Origin: Aquisphaera insulae
Lineage (GTDB): Bacteria > Planctomycetota > Planctomycetia > Isosphaerales > Isosphaeraceae
Length of the DNA stretch: 64,000 nucleotides
Direction: 5' to 3'
Assembly: GCF_011064615.1 (NCBI RefSeq)
Contig: NZ_JAALJH010000033.1
Location: forward strand, 27,231-91,230
In this document: in pieces, positions 45,226-53,395 of the stretch
Numbering within the stretch: the first letter of the stretch is position 1
Layout of the letters: every line of letters begins with the position of its first letter
The notes under the pieces: generated by a model
Databases searched by the model: none
Seen by the model: only the letters and a program-made list of their open reading frames with translations
What the model was told of the DNA's origin: nothing
Translations under genes and position numbers: made by a program

Positions 45226-46194
45226 ATGCTCGAGACGATCTCACGACGGGCCGCCCTCCGCGGCCTGGCCGGGACGGCCCTGGTCGCCACGGCCGGCGCA
45301 CCCGCATCGGCCCGGACCGGGGCCGACGCCCGGTCCACGCGGAAGTTCACCAAGGACCTGGTCTGCGGCGCCATCGGCGTCCGCGCGAGCTTGCCCGAGG
45401 CCATCGCGCTGGCGGCACGGCACGGCTACGAGTCGGTCGCGCCCGAGGCCGGGCCGTTGCGGCCCCTCGCGGATGACGCCCTCGCCAAGATCCTGGCGGA
45501 CCTGAAGGCCGCGAAACTCGTCTGGGGCGCCGCCGGGCTGCCCGTGGAGTTTCGTCAGGGCGACGAGGTCTTTCGCAAGGGACTGAAGGAGCTCCCCGCG
45601 GACGCCGCGGCACTCCAGCGGGCCGGGGCCACGCGGATCGGCACCTGGCTCAATCCGGTGAGCAACGACCTCACCTACATGGCGAACTTCAGGCAACACG
45701 CCGCCCGCCTCCGCGAGGTCGCCGCGATCCTCGACGACCACGGCCTCCGGCTGGGCCTCGAATACGTGGGGCCGAGGACCTTCCGCGCCGCGTCGAAGCA
45801 CCCGTTCATCCACACCATGGCCGAGATGCGCGACCTGATCGCCGAGATCAACAAGCCCAACGTCGGCCTGGTCCTGGATAGCTGGCACTGGTACACGGCG
45901 CACGAGACCGACAAGGACATCCTCGCCCTCAAGGGGACGGACGTCATCTGCTGCGACCTGAACGACGCCCCCGCCGGCGTCCCGGTGGACGAGCAGAAGG
46001 ACCTGGCCCGCGAGCTCCCCTGCGACACCGGCGTCATCGACGTGAAGGCGTTCCTGAACGCCCTCGTCCGCATCGGCTTCGACGGCCCCATCCGCGCCGA
46101 GCCGTTCAAGGCGGACCTGAACAAGCTCACGCCGGACGCCGCCGTGGCACGGACGTCGGCCGCCATGGACAGGGCCTTCGCACTCATCGGCTGA
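45226..46194 (+). CDS. Tat-exported sugar-phosphate-isomerase/epimerase-like TIM-barrel protein
   Basis: A 322-residue TIM-barrel protein of the AP-endonuclease-2/xylose-isomerase-like family. An N-terminal Tat signal (SRRAALRGLAGT) predicts export in folded form. Likely metal ligands follow the family pattern, with Glu in GLEYVGPRTF, Asp/His in GLVLDSWHWY, DL(N) after ICC, and Glu in IRAEPF. The substrate is probably a sugar or sugar acid. It begins a two-gene unit, with the exported glycosidase-like gene 25 bp downstream; a joint role in outside carbohydrate breakdown is a fair inference. Confidence 0.88.
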   Translation: MLETISRRAALRGLAGTALVATAGAPASARTGADARSTRKFTKDLVCGAIGVRASLPEAIALAARHGYESVAPEAGPLRPLADDALAKILADLKAAKLVWGAAGLPVEFRQGDEVFRKGLKELPADAAALQRAGATRIGTWLNPVSNDLTYMANFRQHAARLREVAAILDDHGLRLGLEYVGPRTFRAASKHPFIHTMAEMRDLIAEINKPNVGLVLDSWHWYTAHETDKDILALKGTDVICCDLNDAPAGVPVDEQKDLARELPCDTGVIDVKAFLNALVRIGFDGPIRAEPFKADLNKLTPDAAVARTSAAMDRAFALIG

Positions 46195-46219
46195 GCATCA
46201 CGCCACGGGAGATCATCCG

Positions 46220-48361
46220 ATGCCGGGACGACATTTCCTCTCGATGACCCTCGCCCTGGGACTGGCCCTCTCCGCATCCGCCAAGGCCGCGGTCGACGAC
46301 CCTCCCGGGCCGGGCAGCGACACCTGGACCGCCACCGACGCCCTGGGCCGGACCTTGCCGACGGCGAAGGACGTCGGCCCGCCGCGCCCGGGGAAGACGG
46401 TCGTGATGTTCTATTTCCTCTGGCTGGGCCAGTCCGGCGACATGGGACCATTCGACGTGACCCGGATCCTGGCCAGGGATCCGGCGGCGATGAGCAAGCC
46501 CGACAGCCCCCTCTGGGGGCCGATGCTTGCCCCCCACCACTGGGGCGAATCGCTCTTCGGCTACTACGTCTCGGAGGACGAGGCGGTGCTCCGCAAGCAC
46601 GCCCAGATGCTGGCCAACGCGGGCGTGGACGCGGTCTTCTTCGACGTCACGAATCAGGTCACCTATCCCGCCAGTTGGAAGGCACTCTGCCGCGTCTTCG
46701 AACGGGCCCGAAAGGACGGCGTCCGGGTCCCGAAGATCGGCTTCCTCTGCCCGTTCGGCGATCCCCCCAGGGTCGTCCGCGAGCTCTGGCACGACATCTA
46801 CGCGCCGGGGCTCTACCGCGACCTCTGGTTCGAATGGGAAGGCAAGCCGCTGATCCTGGCGGACCCCGCGATGATCGGCAAGGTCGTGGAGAAGGGCCGC
46901 AACGGCACATCGGTCCCCGTGCCCGTGAACGGGACGCTCTCGCAGGCCTTCGCCGCGGACGCCCCCTTCGACGCCGTGGGCGCCTCCACGCCGACCTGGG
47001 GCACGACGGGCGGGGCCGTCACGGTGTCGCTCTTCCGCAAGGGCCGTGCCGGCGGAGCGATCGCCTCGCGACGGTTCGAGGACGTTCAGGACAACGCCTG
47101 GTCCATGCTCGAGCTGGACGCCCCACAGCCGGCGGGCGACTACGAGCTGGTGCTCTCGGCACCGAAGGGGCAGGTGGGCTGGTGGAAGGGGAAAGGGTCT
47201 CAGACGCTCCGGATCCGGCCGCACGACGAGGAGACCGCGAAGATCCTCAGGTTCTTCACCTTCCGCAAGCCGCAGCCGGATTACTTCGCCGGGCCGACCG
47301 GCCCGCGGCAATGGTCGTGGCTGGAGGTCTACCCGCAGCATGCCTTCTACGCGAAGCCGGGCGTGCCCGAGCAGATGGCCGTCGGCGTGGGGGTGAACGC
47401 CGTGGACGGCAAGCTCGGCGTGCTCAGCAACCCGAGGTCCCAGGGGCGGAGCTTCCACGACGGCAAGGAGCCCGGCCCCGAGGGCCGCGACGGCTCGGGC
47501 AGGAACTTCGCCGAGCAGTGGAAGCGCGCCTTCGAGGTCGATCCCGCCGCCGTCTTCGTGACCGGCTGGAACGAGTGGATCGCGGGCCGGTTCGACCGGA
47601 CCTTCCCGCTCGCCGGCTCCGGCCCGGTCACCTTCTGCGACGAGTTCGACGCCGAGTTCAGCCGCGACATCGAGCCCATGAAGGGAGGTCACGGGGACAA
47701 CTACTACTACCAGCTCGTCGCCAACGTCCGCCGGTTCAAGGGCGTCCGCGACGTGTCACCGGTCGCCTCGCGACCGATCGCGATCGACGGCCGGTTCGAC
47801 GACTGGGCCGACGTCCAGCCCGAGTTCCGGGACGCCGTCGGCGACCCCGTCCACCGCGACCATGCGGGCTGGGGCAGGACGCTGCACTACACCAACAAGA
47901 CGGGCCGCAACGACATCGCCTCGGCGAAGCTCAGCCGCGGCGACGCCGGGCTTTCGTTCTACGTCCGCACTCGCGAGGAACTCTCGCCGGCCTCGGACCC
48001 GCGCTGGATGATCCTGTTCGTCGACGCCGATCACGACCCGAAGACCGGCTGGCTGGGGTATGACCTCCGGGTCAATGCCAGGCGGTCGGCCGACGGCAAG
48101 GCGAGCGTGGAGCGGAACGTCGGCGGGACCTATCGCTGGGATCCCGTCGGCGAGGCGGCGTTCGCCCGGGGATTGCGCGAGATCGAGCTGACGCTGCCGC
48201 CCTCAACGCCCGGCCTGGCCGGCAGCCCGACGACGATCGATTTCAAGTGGGCCGACAACATCCAGGAGACCGGCGACTGGTCCGACTTCACGCTCAACGG
48301 CGACGTCGCCCCGGACGATCGGTTCAACTTCCGCGCCATCTTCCGGGCCAGCGGAAAGTAA
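46220..48361 (+). CDS. Exported GH71/GH99-like protein with C-terminal carbohydrate-binding-type domain
   Basis: A 713-residue exported protein with signal peptide SMTLALGLALSASAKA. The first 440 residues look like a GH71/GH99-type TIM barrel (VVMFYFLWLG; GVDAVFFDVTNQ; FVTGWNEWIAGRF near 450 with paired acids). Residues about 525-710 form a beta-sandwich of the CBM9/DOMON type (IDGRFDDWADVQPEF; DPRWMILFVDADHDPKTGW). Such enzymes act on alpha-mannan or alpha-glucan, but substrate here is not known. It follows the isomerase-like gene by 25 bp. A Trp/His/Tyr-rich composition fits a polysaccharide-binding protein. Length is in the range of planctomycete homologues. Confidence 0.82.
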   Translation: MPGRHFLSMTLALGLALSASAKAAVDDPPGPGSDTWTATDALGRTLPTAKDVGPPRPGKTVVMFYFLWLGQSGDMGPFDVTRILARDPAAMSKPDSPLWGPMLAPHHWGESLFGYYVSEDEAVLRKHAQMLANAGVDAVFFDVTNQVTYPASWKALCRVFERARKDGVRVPKIGFLCPFGDPPRVVRELWHDIYAPGLYRDLWFEWEGKPLILADPAMIGKVVEKGRNGTSVPVPVNGTLSQAFAADAPFDAVGASTPTWGTTGGAVTVSLFRKGRAGGAIASRRFEDVQDNAWSMLELDAPQPAGDYELVLSAPKGQVGWWKGKGSQTLRIRPHDEETAKILRFFTFRKPQPDYFAGPTGPRQWSWLEVYPQHAFYAKPGVPEQMAVGVGVNAVDGKLGVLSNPRSQGRSFHDGKEPGPEGRDGSGRNFAEQWKRAFEVDPAAVFVTGWNEWIAGRFDRTFPLAGSGPVTFCDEFDAEFSRDIEPMKGGHGDNYYYQLVANVRRFKGVRDVSPVASRPIAIDGRFDDWADVQPEFRDAVGDPVHRDHAGWGRTLHYTNKTGRNDIASAKLSRGDAGLSFYVRTREELSPASDPRWMILFVDADHDPKTGWLGYDLRVNARRSADGKASVERNVGGTYRWDPVGEAAFARGLREIELTLPPSTPGLAGSPTTIDFKWADNIQETGDWSDFTLNGDVAPDDRFNFRAIFRASGK

Positions 48362-48392
48362 TCGTCAAAACATAAATCTGATCATACGCTAA

Positions 48393-49256
48393 TCATTGAG
48401 CAGAGAGCCGCTGGTCGATCGCGCGGAGGGCCTCGAGTGCTCCCATCGCCAGCGAGATGCCGCCGGCCGGCACCTCCGGCTCGCGGACGTTGATGCGGAT
48501 CAGCGTGTCGGAATTCCTCCGGGCGACGTACTCGCAGGTGTGCCGGACGGTGGGGATCGCCGTGCCGGCGCCGCACTCGACGGCGACGAGCGGGACGCCC
48601 GCGAGCGTGCCCAGCCAGGCTTCCAGGGCCCTCTCCTGCTCGGCGGACGCGGACGAGTCGTAGCCCCAGTCGCCGAACATGAGGATGTTCGGCCTGGCCA
48701 GGCCGCCGCACTTCGGGCAGCTCGGCAGCGGCGGAATCGCGCGCATGGTCGTCTCGTCGACCCGGACCGAGACATCGTCCGCCCGGAAGATCCCCTCGCC
48801 GCAGTCGGCCATGCACTGCATGGCGGCGAGCGTGCCGTGGACCTCGTGGATCCGCCCCTCGTCGAAGCCGGCCTTCTGGAAGTGGCCATCCACGTTCGAA
48901 GTGAAGACGAAGCTCCCGCGCGGCATGGCTTCACCCCACCGGCGTAGGATCGCAAAGCCCCCGTGCGGCTCGGTCGCGCGGTAGAGCATCATCCGGTGTC
49001 CGTAGAAACCCCAGGCCATCTCCGGGTCGCGGGTGAACCACCGCGGGTTGGCCATCTCCACGAACCGCAACTTCCGCTTCGCGTACGGCGGATAGGCCTT
49101 CCAGAACCCGTCGTCCCCGCGGAAGTCCGGCAGCCCGCTATCGACCCCCATGCCGGCCCCCGCGCCGATGAGCAGCGCCCCCGCCCCGCGGATCGCCTCC
49201 GCCGCGCGGTCGAGCAGATCGTCCATTCCGTCGGATCGCACCCCTCCTACGCCCAT
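48393..49256 (-). CDS. Sir2 family NAD-dependent deacylase (sirtuin-like)
   Basis: A 287-residue sirtuin. The NAD loop is GAGAGMGVDSGLPDFRG (31-47). The second motif reads TSNVDGHFQKAG (canonical TQNVDxLHxxAG) followed by the catalytic His in EVHGTL. The zinc site has CMADC and CPKCGG. The family-wide GTLAGVPLVAVECGAGTAIPT and ISLAMG segments are present. Two substitutions in the TQNVD motif (Q to S, L-H to H-F) are unusual and may affect substrate. ATG 49256 is preferred (GGAGGAG just before it); ATG 49226 is possible. The YkgJ gene lies 13 bp upstream, so the three minus-strand genes to 50522 form an operon. Confidence 0.9.
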   Translation of the reverse strand: MGVGGVRSDGMDDLLDRAAEAIRGAGALLIGAGAGMGVDSGLPDFRGDDGFWKAYPPYAKRKLRFVEMANPRWFTRDPEMAWGFYGHRMMLYRATEPHGGFAILRRWGEAMPRGSFVFTSNVDGHFQKAGFDEGRIHEVHGTLAAMQCMADCGEGIFRADDVSVRVDETTMRAIPPLPSCPKCGGLARPNILMFGDWGYDSSASAEQERALEAWLGTLAGVPLVAVECGAGTAIPTVRHTCEYVARRNSDTLIRINVREPEVPAGGISLAMGALEALRAIDQRLSAQ

Positions 49257-49269
49257 CTCCTCCTCCTCT

Positions 49270-49659
49270 CTAAGCTCCCCCCTCGCCCGCGGACTCTCTC
49301 GCGAGCGGAGCGAGCGCCGGGAGTGCCCGCATCGCGCGGGCGGTCTGGCATGGCTCGCTGCCGGCGGCGAACTCGCGGCAGACCTCCGGCCGAGTCTCGT
49401 AGATCGAACAGCGACGTTCGGCATTCAGGAAGCAGCACGAGTCGTGGAACGGCAAGGGATGGAGCCGATAGGCCCACCTCGACGTCTCCAGCCAGTCGCC
49501 GAGCCGCTGCGTCTCGGCCTCGATCCGCGGCTCCCGCCGCGCGTCCTCGACCGACGCGAAGATCAGGTACGCCCCGCAGCAGGCCCCGCACCCGTCGCAC
49601 TCGAACGCTTCGTGGAATCCCCCACCCCGCTCTTTCCTTCCCGTATTATCCGCGTTCAT
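49270..49659 (-). CDS. YkgJ family cysteine-cluster protein
   Basis: A 129-residue YkgJ-type protein with a Cys cluster thought to bind iron or zinc. The motif CDGCGACCGAYL lies near residue 21, HDSCCFLNAERRCSIYETRPEVCREF at about 72-97 and a last Cys in SEPCQTAR. Function in most members is unknown. Start ATG 49659 overlaps the stop of the inositol-phosphatase-like gene in an ATGA, so they are translationally coupled. The N-terminal MNADNTGR and the C-terminus of the upstream gene both come from an extragenic-repeat-like sequence (see repeat 49645-49702). The true start may therefore be an artefact of that repeat. Confidence 0.85.
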   Translation of the reverse strand: MNADNTGRKERGGGFHEAFECDGCGACCGAYLIFASVEDARREPRIEAETQRLGDWLETSRWAYRLHPLPFHDSCCFLNAERRCSIYETRPEVCREFAAGSEPCQTARAMRALPALAPLARESAGEGGA

Positions 49660-49702
49660 CTGTGTCCATCTGTGGCTAGATCCCCTCTTTCTCCATCCGT
49701 GG
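49645..49702. repeat. ACAGATG-type dispersed repeat at a gene junction
   Basis: On the minus strand this reads CACGGATGGA, a 17-base gap, then CACAGATGGACACAGATGAA and CGCGGATAAT. Repeats of this CACAGATGNACACAGATG/CGCGGAT type are scattered in many bacterial genomes. Here it spans the ATGA overlap of two genes, supplying the last codons of one (ATDGHR) and the first of the next (MNADN). Confidence 0.6.
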
Positions 49703-50522
49703 CCGGGTGGCGAGCCGCGACGACCTCCAGGACCGCGTCGTGGATCAGGCCGTTGGAGGCGACGAGGCTGGTGCGGGCCAGGGGGAGCGGCCGGCCGCGG
49801 CCGTCGGTGACCCGGCCGCCGGCCTCCTCGACGAAGATCCGCCCGGCGGCGAAGTCCCAGGGGGCAAGCTCGTATTCGAAGTAGGCCCCGAAGTGCCCGA
49901 GTGCGACATAGGCAAGGTCGAGCGTCGCGGCCCCCATCCGCCGGACGCCGTGGATTTCCCTCACCAGCAGGTCGCGGACGGCGGCGAAGGCCGCGTCCAT
50001 CATCCCGCCCCGATCATAGTAGTGGCCGAAGGCGACGAGGGCTTCTTCAAGCCTCGGGTTCGTGTTGACGTGCACGCGCTCCCCGGCGAAGAACGCCCCC
50101 TCGCCCCGCGCGGCCATGAACCACTCGTCGCGGGACGGGTTCCCCATCACGCCGCAGGCGGGTTCGCCGCCGCGGTAATAGGCCACGGAGACGCCGAAGT
50201 GGGGGATGCCGTGGACGTAGTTGTTGGTACCGTCGATCGGATCCACGATCCAGAGGTCACGGGCGCCCAGCACCGCGTCGGAGAGGCCGTCGCCGCCGTT
50301 GAGCTCCTCGCCGAGCACCGCGTGCGTCGGGAAGGCCCGGCGGATGATCTCGACGATGGCCTTTTCGGCCGCGACGTCGGCCTCGGTCACCAGGTTATAC
50401 CCGGCAACCTTGCCCTCGACCTCCTTGGACGAGACCGCGGGCCCGTTCCGGAAGTATCGCATCGCCACCGCACCGCCGGCGCGGGCGGCCTCCTCGGCCA
50501 CCGTCAGCTCGCGTCGGGTCAT
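49656..50522 (-). CDS. Inositol-monophosphatase family protein
   Basis: A 288-residue member of the inositol monophosphatase / fructose-1,6-bisphosphatase-like family. Metal-binding residues are all visible: E72 in VLGEELNGG, D94 and D97 in WIVDPIDGTNNYVHG, and a C-terminal Asp in ELAPWDFAAGRIFVEEAGG. It may act on inositol phosphate, sugar phosphates or adenosine bisphosphate (CysQ-like). ATG 50522 is chosen; the frame upstream to 50567 is not conserved. The last dozen residues (DGERGDLATDGHR) derive from an extragenic repeat. It is the first gene of a minus-strand unit with YkgJ and the sirtuin. Confidence 0.9.
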   Translation of the reverse strand: MTRRELTVAEEAARAGGAVAMRYFRNGPAVSSKEVEGKVAGYNLVTEADVAAEKAIVEIIRRAFPTHAVLGEELNGGDGLSDAVLGARDLWIVDPIDGTNNYVHGIPHFGVSVAYYRGGEPACGVMGNPSRDEWFMAARGEGAFFAGERVHVNTNPRLEEALVAFGHYYDRGGMMDAAFAAVRDLLVREIHGVRRMGAATLDLAYVALGHFGAYFEYELAPWDFAAGRIFVEEAGGRVTDGRGRPLPLARTSLVASNGLIHDAVLEVVAARHPATDGERGDLATDGHR

Positions 50523-50716
50523 CGTGGAGTTCTTCCTCAATGGACAGCGATTTCGTGCCCGCACCACATCCTGGGCATCGACTCCATACTAACCGATTAC
50601 GGCAGCACCGCCTGCGCCGGCAACCAGACGCATGAGATGGCTTCCCATGTCGCGACGGACAACGTTAAGGAGCCGTCAGCGGTAACCTGGTATGCTCAGC
50701 CTATACGCGAAGATCA

Positions 50717-51601
50717 ATGCGTCTCTCGGAGCAAGCCGAGGTGCAGCTCGGAGCCAAACTAACTTGCCCTCTCTGCGGCGTCCGTTTTCGGCTCCCCATG
50801 GGATTCTCGGGCCTGGTGATTGGTTGCCCCGGCTGCTGGAGGTTATTGAACGTGACCGTTCAGCCTGACAAGCGAGTCCCGTCACGATGGGGGCCGCGTA
50901 TACGCTCACTCATCAACCTGTTCGATTCCTGGCGCCGGCCTCCCGACCCGATGAGGTCAGAAGGTTACATGGAGACCCGGCAATGGGCCCTTGACTACAT
51001 CCCAAGGCGAGAGGATGAGATTTATGATCTGGCGCTGAAATACGCGGAGAATCGCTACGAGGAAATGCTCAAGCTGTCGGAGATCCTGGACAAGAAGCTG
51101 GATGACCTTGCACGAACCTCCCTGGCCATCGGTGTCATTATCGCGACCGTCGCGCGGGTGCTCGGCGCGAATACACCTCTCGGCCGCTCTTCTCTACTCA
51201 TCTGGGCGGTGATCAGCTTTGCCCTATCTGTCCTCGTGGCGGTCTGGTCGCGAGGACCGACCACCTATGGCACTCCCCTCGAAATCCGCAACCTGCTCAA
51301 GGTCGTGGATGAGCAGCCGGACCTGACCCGAGGAAAGGCTGAAGCCGTCCTGGCAAGCTCCTACCATACCGCCGTGATTGGGATGTACGCGACCAATGAG
51401 TGGAAGGCCCGTCAGTTGTGGAGAGGGACGTCCTTCCTCCTCGCCGGAATCGTTCTCCTGGCGACGATCCTGATTACCGCCGGTCCTCCGAGCTCGACTC
51501 CTTCTCAGCCTTCTGAGGGGGCTGGTCCACCTTCGTCACGGACTGATGCCGCCCAACGAACTCGTCCCAATAGCTCCGCTGGACTGATCCACTCGGACTG
51601 A
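50717..51601 (+). CDS. Zinc-ribbon protein with three membrane segments, possible effector-type
   Basis: A 294-residue protein. The N-terminus has a zinc ribbon (CPLC 17-20 and CPGC 37-40). A helical region with an acidic-hydrophobic pattern (EIYDLALKYAENRYEEMLKLSEILDKKLDDL) is followed by two membrane helices (LAIGVIIATVARVLGA and SSLLIWAVISFALSVLVAVW), a cytoplasmic stretch and a third helix (FLLAGIVLLATILITA). The layout of helix, two TMs, soluble helices, one TM resembles SLATT/PycTM-type effectors of nucleotide-signalling defence systems, but this is weak, and no cyclase gene is nearby. The region is lower in G+C than average. The low-complexity C-terminus overlaps a small antisense frame. 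Confidence 0.65.
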   Translation: MRLSEQAEVQLGAKLTCPLCGVRFRLPMGFSGLVIGCPGCWRLLNVTVQPDKRVPSRWGPRIRSLINLFDSWRRPPDPMRSEGYMETRQWALDYIPRREDEIYDLALKYAENRYEEMLKLSEILDKKLDDLARTSLAIGVIIATVARVLGANTPLGRSSLLIWAVISFALSVLVAVWSRGPTTYGTPLEIRNLLKVVDEQPDLTRGKAEAVLASSYHTAVIGMYATNEWKARQLWRGTSFLLAGIVLLATILITAGPPSSTPSQPSEGAGPPSSRTDAAQRTRPNSSAGLIHSD

Positions 51602-51668
51602 CGCCCGACTGGCCGAGCGGTCCACTCCCCTGGATGGGAGTCGCTGTTCCATTCTTCTTATCCGACAT
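51474..51668 (-). CDS. Possible small protein antisense to the preceding gene's 3' end
   Basis: A 64-residue frame (ATG 51668, GGGAG about 10 bp upstream) that overlaps the last 128 bp of the plus-strand gene in opposite orientation. The composition is hydrophilic (SVQRSYWDEFVGRHQSVTK) and reads like protein, but the overlap and small size make it doubtful. A second frame (51536-51769) in the same area contains VDLLSLIELTEKMGWDW, so a frameshifted gene is another possibility. Family unknown. Confidence 0.28.
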   Translation of the reverse strand: MSDKKNGTATPIQGSGPLGQSGVSPSGSVQRSYWDEFVGRHQSVTKVDQPPQKAEKESSSEDRR

Positions 51669-51798
51669 CGTCCGGGGCTCCCGATATCATCCAGCCGCCA
51701 ATCCCACCCCATCTTTTCCGTCAATTCTATGAGCGAGAGCAAGTCCACGCGAGGCTGTTTTCGCAACAACTCGCTCGTCGATTCAAGGAATCTCGTCG

Positions 51799-53172
51799 TT
51801 ACACATGAGTCCAGGGCGCCCGATACTCATAGTCGAGCAGCTTGTTCGCCCCCTCATGGTTCGTGAACCGCTCGGCGTCGGCGTCCCAGTCGAGGCGGGC
51901 CTTCGTCGCCAGGGCGATGTTGGCCAGCAGGGCGAAGGTCGTCGAGCGGTGGCCCTCCTCGACGTCGCAGTGGGGCTTCTGGCGCGACTTCACGCAGTCG
52001 AGGAAGTTGCGGGCGTGGGCCTTGTCGAGGTTGTCGTAATCCACCCCGGCCTTCTCGACCTGGGGCTTGCGGCGGGGCGACGGATCCTGGAACGAGCCGC
52101 CGCGATCCGGGATGATCTCGAAGCGATCCATGCTGGCGATCACGGTGCCGAGCGTGCCGCGGAAGAGCATCTCGCCCCCCTTCAGCTCGTCGTAATTGTT
52201 CGCCTCATAGGTGCCGAACGTCATCAGCATGCCGGAGGCCATCTCGAAGATCACCTCGGCCGTATCCGGGATCGTCCGCGCGTCCTTCACCGCGAACTTG
52301 CCGCCGTGCGCCGAGAGCGAGGCCGGGGCCCGCTCGCCGACGATCCACCGCATCGCGTCGAAGAAATGGACGCCCCAGTTGGCCATCTGGCTCGAGTAGA
52401 GCTGCCACCATCGGAACTTGTACGGCATGATCCGGTCATTGAACGGGCGGGACGGCCTGGGCCCGAGCCACATGTCCCAGTCCAGCCCCGCGGGGGGATC
52501 GGAGTCGGGCGAGACGCCGATGCCGTTGGGGGTCATGTTGTTGGCGAAGCAGGTCCGGGCGACCGTCACCTTGCCGATCGCCCCCGACTGCACGAGTTCC
52601 CCGAGCCTCGCGTAGAGGGGCGACGACCGCCGCTGGAGCCCGACCTGGACGACCCGGTCATGCTTCCGCGCCGCGTCCACCATCCGGCGGCCCTCGCGGA
52701 CCGTGGCGCAGAGCGGCTTCTCGGCGTACACGTCCTTGCCGGCGGCGCAGGCCATGCTGACCTGGATGGCGTGCCAGTGGTCGGGCGTGGCGACGATCAC
52801 CGCGTCGACGTCCTTGCGGTCGAGCAACCGGCGGAAGTCCTTGAAACGCTCGACTTGCCCGCCGAAGTCCGGCTGCTGCGAGGGCACGCGCTTGCCCAGG
52901 TCGCGGAAACGGGGATCGATCTGGTCATACTTGCCCTGCAGGTACGGCTCGTACACGTCGGCGAGCGCCACGACCCGGGCATCCTTCTGGGCGCAGAAGG
53001 CGTTCAGGACCTGGACGCCGCGATTGCCGACGCCGATGCAGCCAATCGTCACCCGATCGTTCGCCCCGAGCACGCGGCCCGAGGCCGCCGGCACCGCGAA
53101 CGAGGCCGAGGCCGCGGCGGCGGTGCCCAGCGCCATGCGAGAGAAATCACGACGGCTTGCCCGGTTCTTCAT
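51799..53172 (-). CDS. Tat-exported Gfo/Idh/MocA family oxidoreductase
   Basis: A 457-residue NAD(P)-dependent oxidoreductase of the Gfo/Idh/MocA family. The Tat signal is SRRDFSRMALG near the N-terminus. The cofactor-binding motif is IGCIGVGNRG, then ALADVYEP. The catalytic EKP motif is in DVYAEKPLC, and the family features ATPDHWHAIQV and WGVHFFDAMRWIVGE are present. Such proteins are numerous in planctomycetes and act on sugars or inositols outside the cytoplasm. ATG 53172 is selected because the open frame upstream to 53697 lies antisense to the start of the sigma/SLBB gene. GAGGAG precedes the start. Confidence 0.93.
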   Translation of the reverse strand: MKNRASRRDFSRMALGTAAAASASFAVPAASGRVLGANDRVTIGCIGVGNRGVQVLNAFCAQKDARVVALADVYEPYLQGKYDQIDPRFRDLGKRVPSQQPDFGGQVERFKDFRRLLDRKDVDAVIVATPDHWHAIQVSMACAAGKDVYAEKPLCATVREGRRMVDAARKHDRVVQVGLQRRSSPLYARLGELVQSGAIGKVTVARTCFANNMTPNGIGVSPDSDPPAGLDWDMWLGPRPSRPFNDRIMPYKFRWWQLYSSQMANWGVHFFDAMRWIVGERAPASLSAHGGKFAVKDARTIPDTAEVIFEMASGMLMTFGTYEANNYDELKGGEMLFRGTLGTVIASMDRFEIIPDRGGSFQDPSPRRKPQVEKAGVDYDNLDKAHARNFLDCVKSRQKPHCDVEEGHRSTTFALLANIALATKARLDWDADAERFTNHEGANKLLDYEYRAPWTHV

Positions 53173-53395
53173 GTTGCGGATCTCCTCAGGCGGACGTCTC
53201 CGTCGCCCCGATCGGCTCTGGTGACACGGCCACTCGCCCGGGATTCTAACACCGCGACGGTCGCGTTGCTCGTCAAACCTCCGTCCCGGACCGTTTACGA
53301 TCCCGGCGAAATCCGCGAAAGTCGTGGATAGCCCCCGGTCGCTCGGGGCACTACCCGCGGAAGACGACGGAAGAGACCAGGTCCCGGAGGGAAGG

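Noticed and set aside
51536..51769. 77-residue minus-strand frame
   Set aside because: It overlaps another doubtful small frame and starts at TTG; the VDLLSLIELTEKMGWDW stretch is suggestive, but no start or family could be supported.
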